Shown: positions 1 to 7,741, numbered from the stretch's first letter. The stretch: DNA of 9,441 nucleotides from Desulfamplus sp. (GCA_015232935.1 JADFYT010000075.1:1-9441), one strand, 5' to 3'. Notes: generated by a model from the sequence alone, not told the origin. Numbers and translations are program-made.

Positions 1-3000
1 GAATCCCTTGAACACCTTTCGGATATTGAAAGCGATCTGTTAACCATTGAAGGCGATGGAGAAAATATTGACATAGATATCGTAAACAATGTTTTCAGAG
101 CTGCCCACTCAATTAAAGGCGGTGCCGGATTTATGGGTCTGACAACTATCAAAGGTCTTGCCCACAGCCTTGAAAATGTCCTTGACCTGATACGGAATAA
201 AGAACTTATTCCAACACCCAACAGAATCAGTGTGCTCTTGAAAGGCTTTGATAAACTCGAAAATCTTATGAATGATATTCAGACGAGTAATGATGAAGAT
301 GTTTCTGAATTCATTGATGCACTTGCCAATATTACCAAGTCTTCTCTTTCAGAAGATCGGCAGAATATTGTCACAGCCCTGCTTGATCTGACCCTTGCAG
401 ACGGAAGGGTATTTCCAGCGGTATCTCAATACAGTATTGAGCAATCTAAAAATGATGGAAGATACATCTATCTGGTTGAGTACGATCTTATAGAGGATAT
501 TCAACGAAAGAACAGAAACCCCATTGAGCTTCTTCAATCACTTGAAAAAACAGGGACTATAATTGATTCACGTATAGACTTTGATTCTGTTGGCACTCTG
601 AGCAGCGACCTTATGTCCATTAGAATCCCTTATCAAATACTGTTTTCATCAATATTGGAACCTGACATGGCAGGAACTCTTTTTGATCTTGACGACCAGT
701 ATATTCATGTAATCACAGATGAAATGCTCTCTTCATCGCAATCGAGTCAGGAGTCAGAATCTGTTGCGATTATACCATCCATGAATTTAGAGAACAATAC
801 ATTACACGAGGCCACAGTATCCATACCTGTTCCAAAAATGGCCCAAGAACCATCTGCATCTGAAGCAATTGCCAGTTCTGCTGGCCAGAGTCATGTACCA
901 ACACCAGCGAATACGCCGGTTTTAACAGAAACTGCTTTTGCTCGTGAGCAAAAAAGGCAGTCAATGTCTCCACCTCCGGCAAAAGAGACCGTTGTTCCTG
1001 CAAGGCAAAAAACTCCTCCCGCTCCAAAGTTTGAACACCAGCCTGCTGTTCAGGCCAAAACCGTTGCTGTCAGCAAAGCTCAGGAATCTGTGTCAGATCA
1101 TGATACCAGCAGCACGCAGGCCAATGAGAGCGATGCCGGTGGCACAGCTTCTAAACCCATGGGTTCTCTTCGGGTAAATGTCAATCTGCTTGACACGCTC
1201 ATGAATCTTGCCGGCGAACTGGTACTCAGCAGAAATCAGCTTATCCAGGGAATAAACTCATCCAATGCCAAGGCAACAGAGCTTTCAAGCCAGCGTATTG
1301 ACATGATTACATCAGAACTTCAAGAGGCGATCATGCGAACCCGCATGCAGCCAATCGCAAATGTATTCAATAAATTCACAAGAGTGGTAAGAGATCTTTC
1401 CCAGGAGCTTGGCAAGTCTATTGATCTTGTAATAGAGGGTAAAGAGGTAGAACTGGATAAAACCATTATAGAAGCCATAAATGACCCTTTGACCCACTTG
1501 GTGCGCAATTCTGTAGATCATGGTATTGAACTGCCTCATGTGAGGGAAGCGGCAGGAAAAAAAGCAACAGGAAAAATAATTCTCAAAGCATTCCACGATG
1601 CGGGCCAGGTCAATATAATGATCTCGGATGATGGCAAAGGGCTTGATCCAGACAGGATTGCTGCCGCTGCTGTTAAAAAGGGCTTGATGAGCGAACAGCA
1701 GGTCTCTGAGCTTTCTGCCAAGGAGAGAGTTGACCTGATACTTCTTCCTGGCTTCTCGACCGCAGAAAAAGTCACGGATGTCTCCGGAAGGGGTGTTGGC
1801 ATGGATGTTGTCATGACCAACCTTGCCAAACTTGGTGGAATAATTGAAATTGAATCAAAACCAGGAAAAGGTACAGATATCCAGATCAAGCTGCCACTGA
1901 CCCTTGCAATCATACCAAGTCAGATCATATCAGTTGGCAATGAAAAATACGCAATACCGCAGGTAAACCTGGACGAGCTATTAAGGATTCCGGCATCCCA
2001 GGTCAAAGATCGAATCGAGAAAGTCGGTGACGCAGATGTTGTAAGACTCCGTGGCAATCTTTTGCCCCTTCTTAATCTTGCCCAGGTTCTTGGCATTGAA
2101 AAAACATTTATCCATCCAGATGACAACAAGGAGTATCCGGATAAGAGAACCGCTATTGCTGATCGACGTTCTATAAAAACCGACCAGAGCGGCAAAAGGG
2201 AATCTGTCAACAGCAAACTTGTCCATGACCGAAGTGGAGAAGACAGAAGATATCGTGCCGCAAGTGCAATAAATATTGCCGTAGTATCAGCCGGTACCCA
2301 TAAATATGGCCTTGTGGTGGATGAACTTAAAGATTCGGAAGAGATTGTTGTCAAACCGCTTGGCAGACATCTGAAAAAGTGCAGTGGTTATGCTGGTGCA
2401 ACCATCATGGGAGACGGCAAGGTGGCACTTATTCTTGACGTATCAAACCTTGCCCAGATGGCGGAACTTACCACAATGGCTGAAGCAGAAAGAACAGCAA
2501 AAGCTGCCAGAGCCGCGGAAGAGGCAAGAGAAAAAGCAAGAGACAAAGCATCCTTGCTTCTTTTCAAGAATGGCCCGGAGCACTGTGCCGCACCCTTAAA
2601 CCTTGTTGAACGTATTGAAAGAATACCCATTTCATCAATTGAAAACGTAAGCGGTAAAAAGGTAGTACAATACAGAGGCGGTGCACTTCCTCTTTATGAA
2701 TTGTCCCAGGTCGCCAATGTCTCCAAGCTGCCCCAGACCGAACAGCAGGAAATTATCGTTTTCACCGTAAAAGGAAGAGAGCTTGGCCTGATGGTAACAC
2801 CTCCGGTAGATGCTGTTGAAATATCATTGGATATTGATGATTCAACCTTAAAGCAAGTTGGTGTCAATGGCTCTATGATTATCGACGGTCATACCACGCT
2901 GTTAGTTGATATTTTTGATATTGTGAAAACCCTTAATCCTTCATGGTTTGAAGAGGAAAAACTGGCTGCCGCAGATATGGAAGAGGCCGGAGAGAAAGTA

Positions 3001-3360
3001 ATTCTCTTTGCTGAAGATTCAGCCTTTTTCAGGAACCAGGTAAAGGGGTTCATGACCGAAGAGGGGTACAGAGTTATAACAGCCGAGGACGGTGAAATTG
3101 CGTGGAATCTTCTCAAAGAGAGAGCAAGTGAAATTGATCTTGTTCTTACAGATCTTGAAATGCCAAACATGGATGGTTTTGAACTGACATCCAGAATCAA
3201 AAAAGATCCAGCATTGTCACATTTTAAAGTCATTGCACTTACTTCCCTTGCGAGTGATGCTCATGTCAAAAAGGGTAAAGAGGTAGGAATTGATGAGTAT
3301 GAACTAAAACTTGATCGTGAAAATCTCATGAAACTGATTAGAAAATATCTGAGCCTTTAG
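1..3360 (+). CDS. cheA: Hybrid chemotaxis histidine kinase CheA with tandem CheW domains and C-terminal receiver (5' partial)
   Basis: This is the cytoplasmic sensor kinase of a chemosensory array. The frame is open from base 1, so the start lies upstream; the ATG at 133 falls inside the HPt domain and is not the start. Numbering from the first codon (1119 residues visible): HPt with phospho-acceptor H36 in AAHSIKGGA; a P2-like region at about 119-241; a Pro/Ala/Ser/Thr-rich linker at 242-384; P3 dimerisation at 387-449; and P4 ATPase with N box (HLVRNSVDHG, N503), G1 (DDGKGLD, 543-549), F box (GFSTAE) and G2 (GRGVGMD, 596-602). A CheW-like P5 follows at about 632-819, interrupted by an Arg/Asp-rich insert at 700-752. 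After an Ala/Glu-rich helix at 820-850 comes a second CheW-like domain at 850-979. The receiver at 998-1119 has E1005/D1006, phospho-acceptor D1051, T1081 and K1103. Since the HPt histidine usually sits near residue 45-50, only about 10-15 residues are probably missing. Family assignment is certain; the P2-like label is tentative. Confidence 0.97.
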   Translation, partial: ESLEHLSDIESDLLTIEGDGENIDIDIVNNVFRAAHSIKGGAGFMGLTTIKGLAHSLENVLDLIRNKELIPTPNRISVLLKGFDKLENLMNDIQTSNDEDVSEFIDALANITKSSLSEDRQNIVTALLDLTLADGRVFPAVSQYSIEQSKNDGRYIYLVEYDLIEDIQRKNRNPIELLQSLEKTGTIIDSRIDFDSVGTLSSDLMSIRIPYQILFSSILEPDMAGTLFDLDDQYIHVITDEMLSSSQSSQESESVAIIPSMNLENNTLHEATVSIPVPKMAQEPSASEAIASSAGQSHVPTPANTPVLTETAFAREQKRQSMSPPPAKETVVPARQKTPPAPKFEHQPAVQAKTVAVSKAQESVSDHDTSSTQANESDAGGTASKPMGSLRVNVNLLDTLMNLAGELVLSRNQLIQGINSSNAKATELSSQRIDMITSELQEAIMRTRMQPIANVFNKFTRVVRDLSQELGKSIDLVIEGKEVELDKTIIEAINDPLTHLVRNSVDHGIELPHVREAAGKKATGKIILKAFHDAGQVNIMISDDGKGLDPDRIAAAAVKKGLMSEQQVSELSAKERVDLILLPGFSTAEKVTDVSGRGVGMDVVMTNLAKLGGIIEIESKPGKGTDIQIKLPLTLAIIPSQIISVGNEKYAIPQVNLDELLRIPASQVKDRIEKVGDADVVRLRGNLLPLLNLAQVLGIEKTFIHPDDNKEYPDKRTAIADRRSIKTDQSGKRESVNSKLVHDRSGEDRRYRAASAINIAVVSAGTHKYGLVVDELKDSEEIVVKPLGRHLKKCSGYAGATIMGDGKVALILDVSNLAQMAELTTMAEAERTAKAARAAEEAREKARDKASLLLFKNGPEHCAAPLNLVERIERIPISSIENVSGKKVVQYRGGALPLYELSQVANVSKLPQTEQQEIIVFTVKGRELGLMVTPPVDAVEISLDIDDSTLKQVGVNGSMIIDGHTTLLVDIFDIVKTLNPSWFEEEKLAAADMEEAGEKVILFAEDSAFFRNQVKGFMTEEGYRVITAEDGEIAWNLLKERASEIDLVLTDLEMPNMDGFELTSRIKKDPALSHFKVIALTSLASDAHVKKGKEVGIDEYELKLDRENLMKLIRKYLSL

Positions 3361-3420
3361 ATATTTGAATCTTTAAATTTTGCCGCCAACCTTTCAAAAA
3401 TAAAATAAGGAGTAGGAAAC

Positions 3421-3882
3421 ATGGCTTTTAACGTGGCTGCAAATACAGCAACACCGCAGGAAACCAACACAGAGCTTGCCACATTTTATATTGGCAAGGC
3501 ACTTTGTGGTATTGATATATTAAGCATACAGGAGATCAACAAACACTTTGAAGTTACAACGGTACCGCAATCACCTGGTTATGTGGTGGGGGTATTGAAT
3601 CTGCGCGGGCGTATCGTGACAATACTTGATCTTGGAAAAAAACTTGGACTCTCTCAGATTGAGCCTGACAAGAGAAACAGAAATATCATAGTACGCTCTC
3701 AAGATGAACACATCGGTCTTATGGTGGATGCGATAAGCGATGTAGTAACAGCAGAAAAAGATAAAATAGAACCCGCACCTTCCAATATCAGCGGATTGAA
3801 GGGAAGATTTTTCAAAGGTGTTATGAAAACAAAAACATCCCTCATTGGTATTTTAGATATTGAAGAGGTCTTGAAGGACTAA
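3421..3882 (+). CDS. cheW: Chemotaxis coupling protein CheW
   Basis: This 153-residue protein consists of a single CheW domain, the normal size for a free CheW. CheW is a cytoplasmic adaptor that links chemoreceptor tips to the P5 domain of CheA. Visible hallmarks are the start of the first beta barrel (ELATFYIGKALCGIDI, about 18-33), the NLRGRIVTILDL segment (59-70) and the second-barrel segment HIGLMVDAISDVV. The ATG at 3421 is supported by a good ribosome binding site, AAGGAG at 3407-3412, eight bases upstream. It begins 60 bases after the cheA stop, with no terminator-like structure between, so co-transcription with cheA is likely. Its stop codon TAA is also the first three bases of the intergenic repeat that follows. 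Confidence 0.96.
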   Translation: MAFNVAANTATPQETNTELATFYIGKALCGIDILSIQEINKHFEVTTVPQSPGYVVGVLNLRGRIVTILDLGKKLGLSQIEPDKRNRNIIVRSQDEHIGLMVDAISDVVTAEKDKIEPAPSNISGLKGRFFKGVMKTKTSLIGILDIEEVLKD

Positions 3883-3939
3883 ACCTTCATGGTCTTTATG
3901 TGGCCATCCCTTACATGAAAATAAAAATGAATTTTCATG
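3880..3939. repeat. Intergenic structured repeat, copy 1 (cheW-cheB gap)
   Basis: This is one of two copies of a 60-base motif in the window (the other is at 7795-7855). Both begin with the exact 12-mer TAAACCTTCATG. A variable 22-base middle follows, then a 26-base block bounded by CATGAAA and ATTTTCATG that matches copy 2 at 21 of 26 positions. The motif therefore presents TTCATG, CATGAA and TTCATG in alternating orientation with nearly the same spacing in both copies. Here the 12-mer includes the cheW stop codon. Its role is unknown: it could be a dispersed repeat family, a protein-binding site or an RNA structure. Confidence 0.6.
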
Positions 3940-3944
3940 CAAGG
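3909..3944 (+). other. Stem-loop upstream of cheB
   Basis: The arms CCTT-A-CATGAAAAT (3909-3922) and ATTTTCATG-C-AAGG (3931-3944) pair over 13 bp with a single A/C mismatch, around an eight-base A-rich loop. It overlaps the right half of intergenic repeat copy 1 and lies 27 bases before the cheB start. There is no T-run after it, and the stem is AT-rich. It is therefore more likely an mRNA-processing, attenuating or stability element, or simply part of the repeat, than a true terminator. Pairing is visible directly; any function is inference. Confidence 0.55.
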
Positions 3945-3971
3945 AACTTAGAAAGGTATTGAGAGCAATAA

Positions 3972-5129
3972 ATGAGTAAAATAAAAGTTCTTGTAGTTGA
4001 TGACACCATTGTATATCGCAAAATTGTCAGCGATGTCCTTCAAGGTATGCCGGATGTGGAGATGGTCGGAGTTGCCAGCAACGGCAAAACCGCCATTTTA
4101 AGGATAAATGCTCTCAAACCGGATATTGTTACCCTGGATATAGAGATGCCGGAAATGAACGGCATTGAAGTGCTGGAGTATATAAAAGACAACTTCATTC
4201 CAACAGCAGCAGTTATGTTGAGCACCCTTACCCAGAGGGGAAGTGATATGACGATAAAAGCCCTGGAACTTGGAGCTTTTGATTTCATACCAAAACCTAA
4301 CAAGGGGACAATGGCTGAAAACATGATAAAAGTGCGTGATGCACTTACTCCTATTATCAATGGTTTTAAACGCCAAAAAATGTTCCGGAGCACATTAAGA
4401 CCGTCCCAGTCAGATACCCAAGGAACCCTGTCCGGCACCCCCGGTACTAATTTGTCCTCAGCCAATCTCTCCTCTAAACCTCATAAGTACAACTTAAGAG
4501 GCGATACCAATATTGATATTGTCAGACCTTCAATTCTTGCGAGAAGACAAACTCCCTCGTCTATAATAGGAATTGGCATTTCTACAGGAGGCCCCAAAGC
4601 CCTTGCGCTTATGATGCCTATGCTGACAACCAAACTGAATGTCCCTGTATTGGTAGTACAGCACATGCCCCCTGTTTTTACAAAATCCTTAGCAAAAAGC
4701 CTGAATGCAAAGTGCGACCTTGAAGTCAAAGAGGCTGAAAATGGAGAACCCTTAAGACCGAATACTGTTTTTATTGCCCCCGGAGGAACACAAATGAAAA
4801 TTGTAGCCGGGGCAGATGGCAGAACACGAAACATAAAGATTACCGATGATCCGCCTGAGAACAGTTGCAAGCCATCGGTTGATTATCTTTTCAGATCTAT
4901 TGCAGAACATTATGTTGGAAGGGCTACAGCCGTTATCATGACAGGAATGGGATCAGATGGCACACGGGGTCTTGAACATATTAAAAAAAATGGCGGAGTT
5001 ATTATTGCTCAGGACAAGGATAGCTGTACTGTCTATGGAATGCCAAAGGAACCCATAGAATCCGGAATGGCTGATGTGATTGCACCCCTTCATCAAATTG
5101 CTGAAGAGATAACCAAAACTGTAATCTGA
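3972..5129 (+). CDS. cheB: Chemotaxis response regulator / protein-glutamate methylesterase CheB
   Basis: CheB demethylates (and deamidates) glutamate (glutamine) residues of chemoreceptors when CheA phosphorylates its receiver domain. The 385-residue length is slightly above the usual 345-370 because of a Ser/Thr/Pro-rich interdomain linker (about 140-190). The N-terminal receiver has D10/D11, phospho-acceptor D56 (VTLDIEMPEMNG), S84/T85 and K108 (IPKP). The C-terminal esterase domain (about 197-382) carries the expected triad: S204 in GISTGG, H231 in VQHMP and D329 in TGMGSDG, with spacing as in characterised CheB proteins. The ATG at 3972 starts the receiver at the expected point; the upstream site is only a weak GAGAG. 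It follows cheW after 89 bases that contain a stem-loop, so its translation or transcript level may be set separately from cheW. CheR follows after 16 bases. Confidence 0.97.
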   Translation: MSKIKVLVVDDTIVYRKIVSDVLQGMPDVEMVGVASNGKTAILRINALKPDIVTLDIEMPEMNGIEVLEYIKDNFIPTAAVMLSTLTQRGSDMTIKALELGAFDFIPKPNKGTMAENMIKVRDALTPIINGFKRQKMFRSTLRPSQSDTQGTLSGTPGTNLSSANLSSKPHKYNLRGDTNIDIVRPSILARRQTPSSIIGIGISTGGPKALALMMPMLTTKLNVPVLVVQHMPPVFTKSLAKSLNAKCDLEVKEAENGEPLRPNTVFIAPGGTQMKIVAGADGRTRNIKITDDPPENSCKPSVDYLFRSIAEHYVGRATAVIMTGMGSDGTRGLEHIKKNGGVIIAQDKDSCTVYGMPKEPIESGMADVIAPLHQIAEEITKTVI

Positions 5130-5145
5130 AAAACAGCAGGATACA

Positions 5146-5982
5146 ATGATCAAAATCACCCCGGCCGAATTTGATATATTATCCAAATATATCATGGAGA
5201 TATCTGGAATAGCACTTTCCAAGGGCAAGGAATATCTTATTGAAACCAGGCTAAATCCATTAATGGAGCAACTGGGATGTGCATCCTATTCAGATCTCCA
5301 CAGAAAAGCTAAATATGAACTCAAAAAAGATATTGAAAAAAAGATTATTGATGCCATATCCACAAATGAGACCTATTTTTTCAGAGATAAATCCCCTTTT
5401 ACACTTCTGCAGCATAAAATTATTCCGGATATTCTTGACAGAAGATCAAAAGCTAAAACCATTTCAAAGCCATCTATCCGTTTGTGGAGTGCCGCAAACT
5501 CCACAGGCCAGGAAATTTACAGTATTGCCATGGCTCTTGATGAAATTAACGTTACTCCCCAGAAATACAACATTAAACTGCTTGGTACAGATATATCGGA
5601 TGCCGCAATAGCACAGGCAAGCTACGGCAGATATAATAAATTTGAAGTTGCAAGGGGTCTGGATGCAAAAAGGCTTAATAAATATTTTAATCAGGATGGT
5701 GATTACTGGAAAATAAAAGATGAGATAAGAGCAATGGTTCAATTTCAAAAAATGAACCTTATGAAACCGTTTATAGGACTTGGAAAATTTGATATTATTT
5801 TATGTAGAAATGTTATGATATACTTTACCGAAGAAGACAGGCGAAAGATATATACCAACATTGCAAAAGTTCTTGAACCTGATGGATATCTCATAATTGG
5901 TGCAACAGAGTCGCTTGCAAACAACTCTGATCTGTTTGTCTCCAAACGATATCTTAACTCTATTTTTTATCAACTTAGTTAA
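5146..5982 (+). CDS. cheR: Chemotaxis protein methyltransferase CheR
   Basis: CheR transfers methyl groups from S-adenosylmethionine to receptor glutamates, opposing CheB in adaptation. The 278-residue length is typical. The N-terminal helical domain (about 1-75) ends in the TNETYFFRD motif (73-81). The methyltransferase core has the SAM-binding loop WSAANSTGQE (114-123), with Asn where many homologues have Cys, then acidic D149 in LGTDIS, NLMKP (204-208), FDIILCRNVMIYF (215-227) and the GATESL segment (252-257). There is no extra TPR or receiver domain. The gene starts 16 bases after the cheB stop, and its AGGA site at 5138-5141 is only four bases from the ATG. That short spacing suggests some translational coupling to cheB. 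Confidence 0.96.
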   Translation: MIKITPAEFDILSKYIMEISGIALSKGKEYLIETRLNPLMEQLGCASYSDLHRKAKYELKKDIEKKIIDAISTNETYFFRDKSPFTLLQHKIIPDILDRRSKAKTISKPSIRLWSAANSTGQEIYSIAMALDEINVTPQKYNIKLLGTDISDAAIAQASYGRYNKFEVARGLDAKRLNKYFNQDGDYWKIKDEIRAMVQFQKMNLMKPFIGLGKFDIILCRNVMIYFTEEDRRKIYTNIAKVLEPDGYLIIGATESLANNSDLFVSKRYLNSIFYQLS

Positions 5983-6031
5983 ATCAGCCAGCAATCACAT
6001 AACATCCTTACAATACATATGAGAGAACACT

Positions 6032-7711
6032 ATGGCAGGAATTAATCCAAAAGAATTTTTAGAAGAGCTTGTTTTTTGTCTTAAAGAAGAAGATATAGTC
6101 AAGGCAAAAGCTCTCTTGCAGTTCATAACTGACCCTGAAATCAATGTCAATTTTCAAAAAAGAGCACTTCTTGAGCTGTCCAAAGCATCTAAACGCCTTG
6201 CGTTTCCACTGCTTGAGTATCTTACCACCCTTCAGATCCCTAATCCTGAAATACAGGAGAGTCTTTATGAGCTGATACTGGATAAAGCTTACGGAAATGC
6301 TGACCGAATCATTAAATATATAGTACAGGACGACAAGAGAAACCGGCTGATCTACATTAAAGTGGCTGGAGACTTTCTTCTTGCCGAGGCCGCACCTGTA
6401 CTTGAAAGGATTATGGATACATCCATAGATCCTGAAATCCTTATCCAGACAGCGTCATCTCTTGGTGCACTTCGCCTGCAATCCTCGCTTGCCGCCTTGA
6501 TAAGGCTCAATGAAAACCATGAAGATGAAAATATCAAGAAATCGGCAATTTTTGCCATTGCCCAAATAGGTGGTAATGCCGCAGTTGACTATCTTGTCTC
6601 ATCAATTACAGGTCATGAAAATACGGATCATTTAAAAATAAAGGCACTTGGAGAAATACAGGATCAGTACGCTCTCAAACAGCTTGCCTCGCTCCTCGAA
6701 TCATCCAACACCCATATCAGGGACGCTGCCATTGATCTTCTGATAGAAATAGGTGGAAAAGCCGTTCCAATACTCACAGCAGCAACTTCCAGTGCAGGTA
6801 CAGATTTTATGGTGCACCTGATCACCACCCTTGGATATATAAAAGACCAGAAGGCTTTACCAATAATTCTTGATATTATGAAAAGCAAACCTGATGATCC
6901 CAATATTCGTCAGGCCGCCTACGAAAGCATGGAAAGAATTCCCTCTACCAAATCTGCTATCGCCCTTGCCGCAGGTATTCAGGATCCTGTTGAGGCTGTG
7001 CGAATGAGTGCAGCCAGAGCGATGGACAAAAATATCTCCAAGGTGCTTGTGGCAGGTCTTAAAAACATTGTACGGGAAGGTAACGAAGACGCTCTGAATG
7101 CGGTAGGTGCACTTATTGATTCTGAGGCGGACAATATCTTTAACTTCCTTTTGCAAGAAGAGGCCTTCATTAAATTATCAGTAAAACATGTTACCAGTAA
7201 AGCTGATAAAAATACAAGAGAGCATTTTCTTGGCGTATTAAGAAAGAAAAATTACCAGGCTCTTGCAGATAAGATTGTACAATTGGTGCCTGACGAGCCT
7301 AAAGAGTCTGAATGTCATATGACTCATATTTATGTTGTTGATGATTCAAAAATGATGCTCAAGCTCTATGAGAACAAGATCACAGGTTTTGGCTATACAG
7401 CAACATCATTCATCTTTCCGGAAGAGGCTATCCGTCAGGTATATACATCAAAACCGGATCTTCTCATAACAGACCTCAATATGCCCAAAATAAACGGAAT
7501 ACAACTTGCCCAGGCCATCAGAAAAAAATATTCATCTGTTGAGCTCCCCATTATTATGATAACGACTCAAAGCGATGTTGTGGAATCCGAAAATGCCCAG
7601 ATGAGCAAAAGCCTTCTTGGTAATGCAGGTATCAACAAGGTACTTCACAAACCTTTTTCAAACGAAGAGCTTGAGGCTACCATAAAAAAACTTCTGGCAG
7701 GCAAGTGCTGA
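6032..7711 (+). CDS. HEAT-repeat protein with C-terminal CheY-like receiver domain
   Basis: This 559-residue cytoplasmic protein has no signal peptide or membrane segment. Residues 1-100 are helical. About eight HEAT / PBS-lyase-like helical repeats run from roughly 103 to 346, recognisable by recurring patterns such as DENIKKSAIFAIAQIGG, NTHIRDAAIDLLIEIGG and DPNIRQAAYESM. A further helical stretch (350-420) leads to a complete receiver domain (431-556). The receiver has VVDDS (D437/D438), phospho-acceptor D481 in LLITDLNMP, T511/T512 and K540 in HKPF, so it should be phosphorylatable. HEAT repeats are protein-binding scaffolds in general; the partner here is unknown. It follows cheR by 49 bases and is probably the last gene of the operon, since a stem-loop overlaps its stop. 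Likely role (inference): output or phosphate-sink response regulator of this CheA. The ATG at 6032 has a weak GAGAGA site at 6021-6026. Domain calls are confident; function is not. Confidence 0.9.
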   Translation: MAGINPKEFLEELVFCLKEEDIVKAKALLQFITDPEINVNFQKRALLELSKASKRLAFPLLEYLTTLQIPNPEIQESLYELILDKAYGNADRIIKYIVQDDKRNRLIYIKVAGDFLLAEAAPVLERIMDTSIDPEILIQTASSLGALRLQSSLAALIRLNENHEDENIKKSAIFAIAQIGGNAAVDYLVSSITGHENTDHLKIKALGEIQDQYALKQLASLLESSNTHIRDAAIDLLIEIGGKAVPILTAATSSAGTDFMVHLITTLGYIKDQKALPIILDIMKSKPDDPNIRQAAYESMERIPSTKSAIALAAGIQDPVEAVRMSAARAMDKNISKVLVAGLKNIVREGNEDALNAVGALIDSEADNIFNFLLQEEAFIKLSVKHVTSKADKNTREHFLGVLRKKNYQALADKIVQLVPDEPKESECHMTHIYVVDDSKMMLKLYENKITGFGYTATSFIFPEEAIRQVYTSKPDLLITDLNMPKINGIQLAQAIRKKYSSVELPIIMITTQSDVVESENAQMSKSLLGNAGINKVLHKPFSNEELEATIKKLLAGKC

Positions 7712-7741
7712 CTATCTCTTCTGGAGTAGCACTGACCTGCC
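7696..7741 (+). terminator. Imperfect stem-loop overlapping the HEAT-receiver stop codon
   Basis: The arms GGCAGGCAAGTGCT (7696-7709) and AGCACTGACCTGCC (7728-7741) pair at 12 of 14 positions with a central 2x2 mismatch. Three more inner pairs are possible (ACT 7711-7713 with AGT 7725-7727). The TGA stop of the HEAT-receiver gene lies just inside the left arm and loop. No T-run follows, so it is not a textbook intrinsic terminator. Its place at the end of the operon suggests a 3'-end, stability or attenuating structure. The pairing is seen directly; the terminator label is inferred. Confidence 0.5.

Noticed and set aside
133..135. ATG as the start of cheA
   Set aside because: The frame is open to base 1, and the upstream codons encode the HPt helix with the phospho-acceptor histidine (106-108).
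1920..2354. Long minus-strand open frame (144 codons) inside cheA, with others at 1536-1913, 4040-4465 and 4481-4870
   Set aside because: All lie antisense to strongly recognisable cheA or cheB domains, have Ser/Leu/Arg-rich shadow-like composition, no recognisable motif and no convincing ribosome binding site.
3361..3420. cheA-cheW gap checked for a terminator or promoter
   Set aside because: Only the cheW ribosome binding site is evident; no stem-loop or promoter pair was seen.
7319..7711. Internal ATG at 7319 that could start a free CheY-like protein from the receiver part of the HEAT gene
   Set aside because: The ATG is placed exactly at the domain start, but only a weak AAAGAG lies 12 bases upstream. 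Met is also a plausible ordinary residue there, so there is not enough evidence for a second product.
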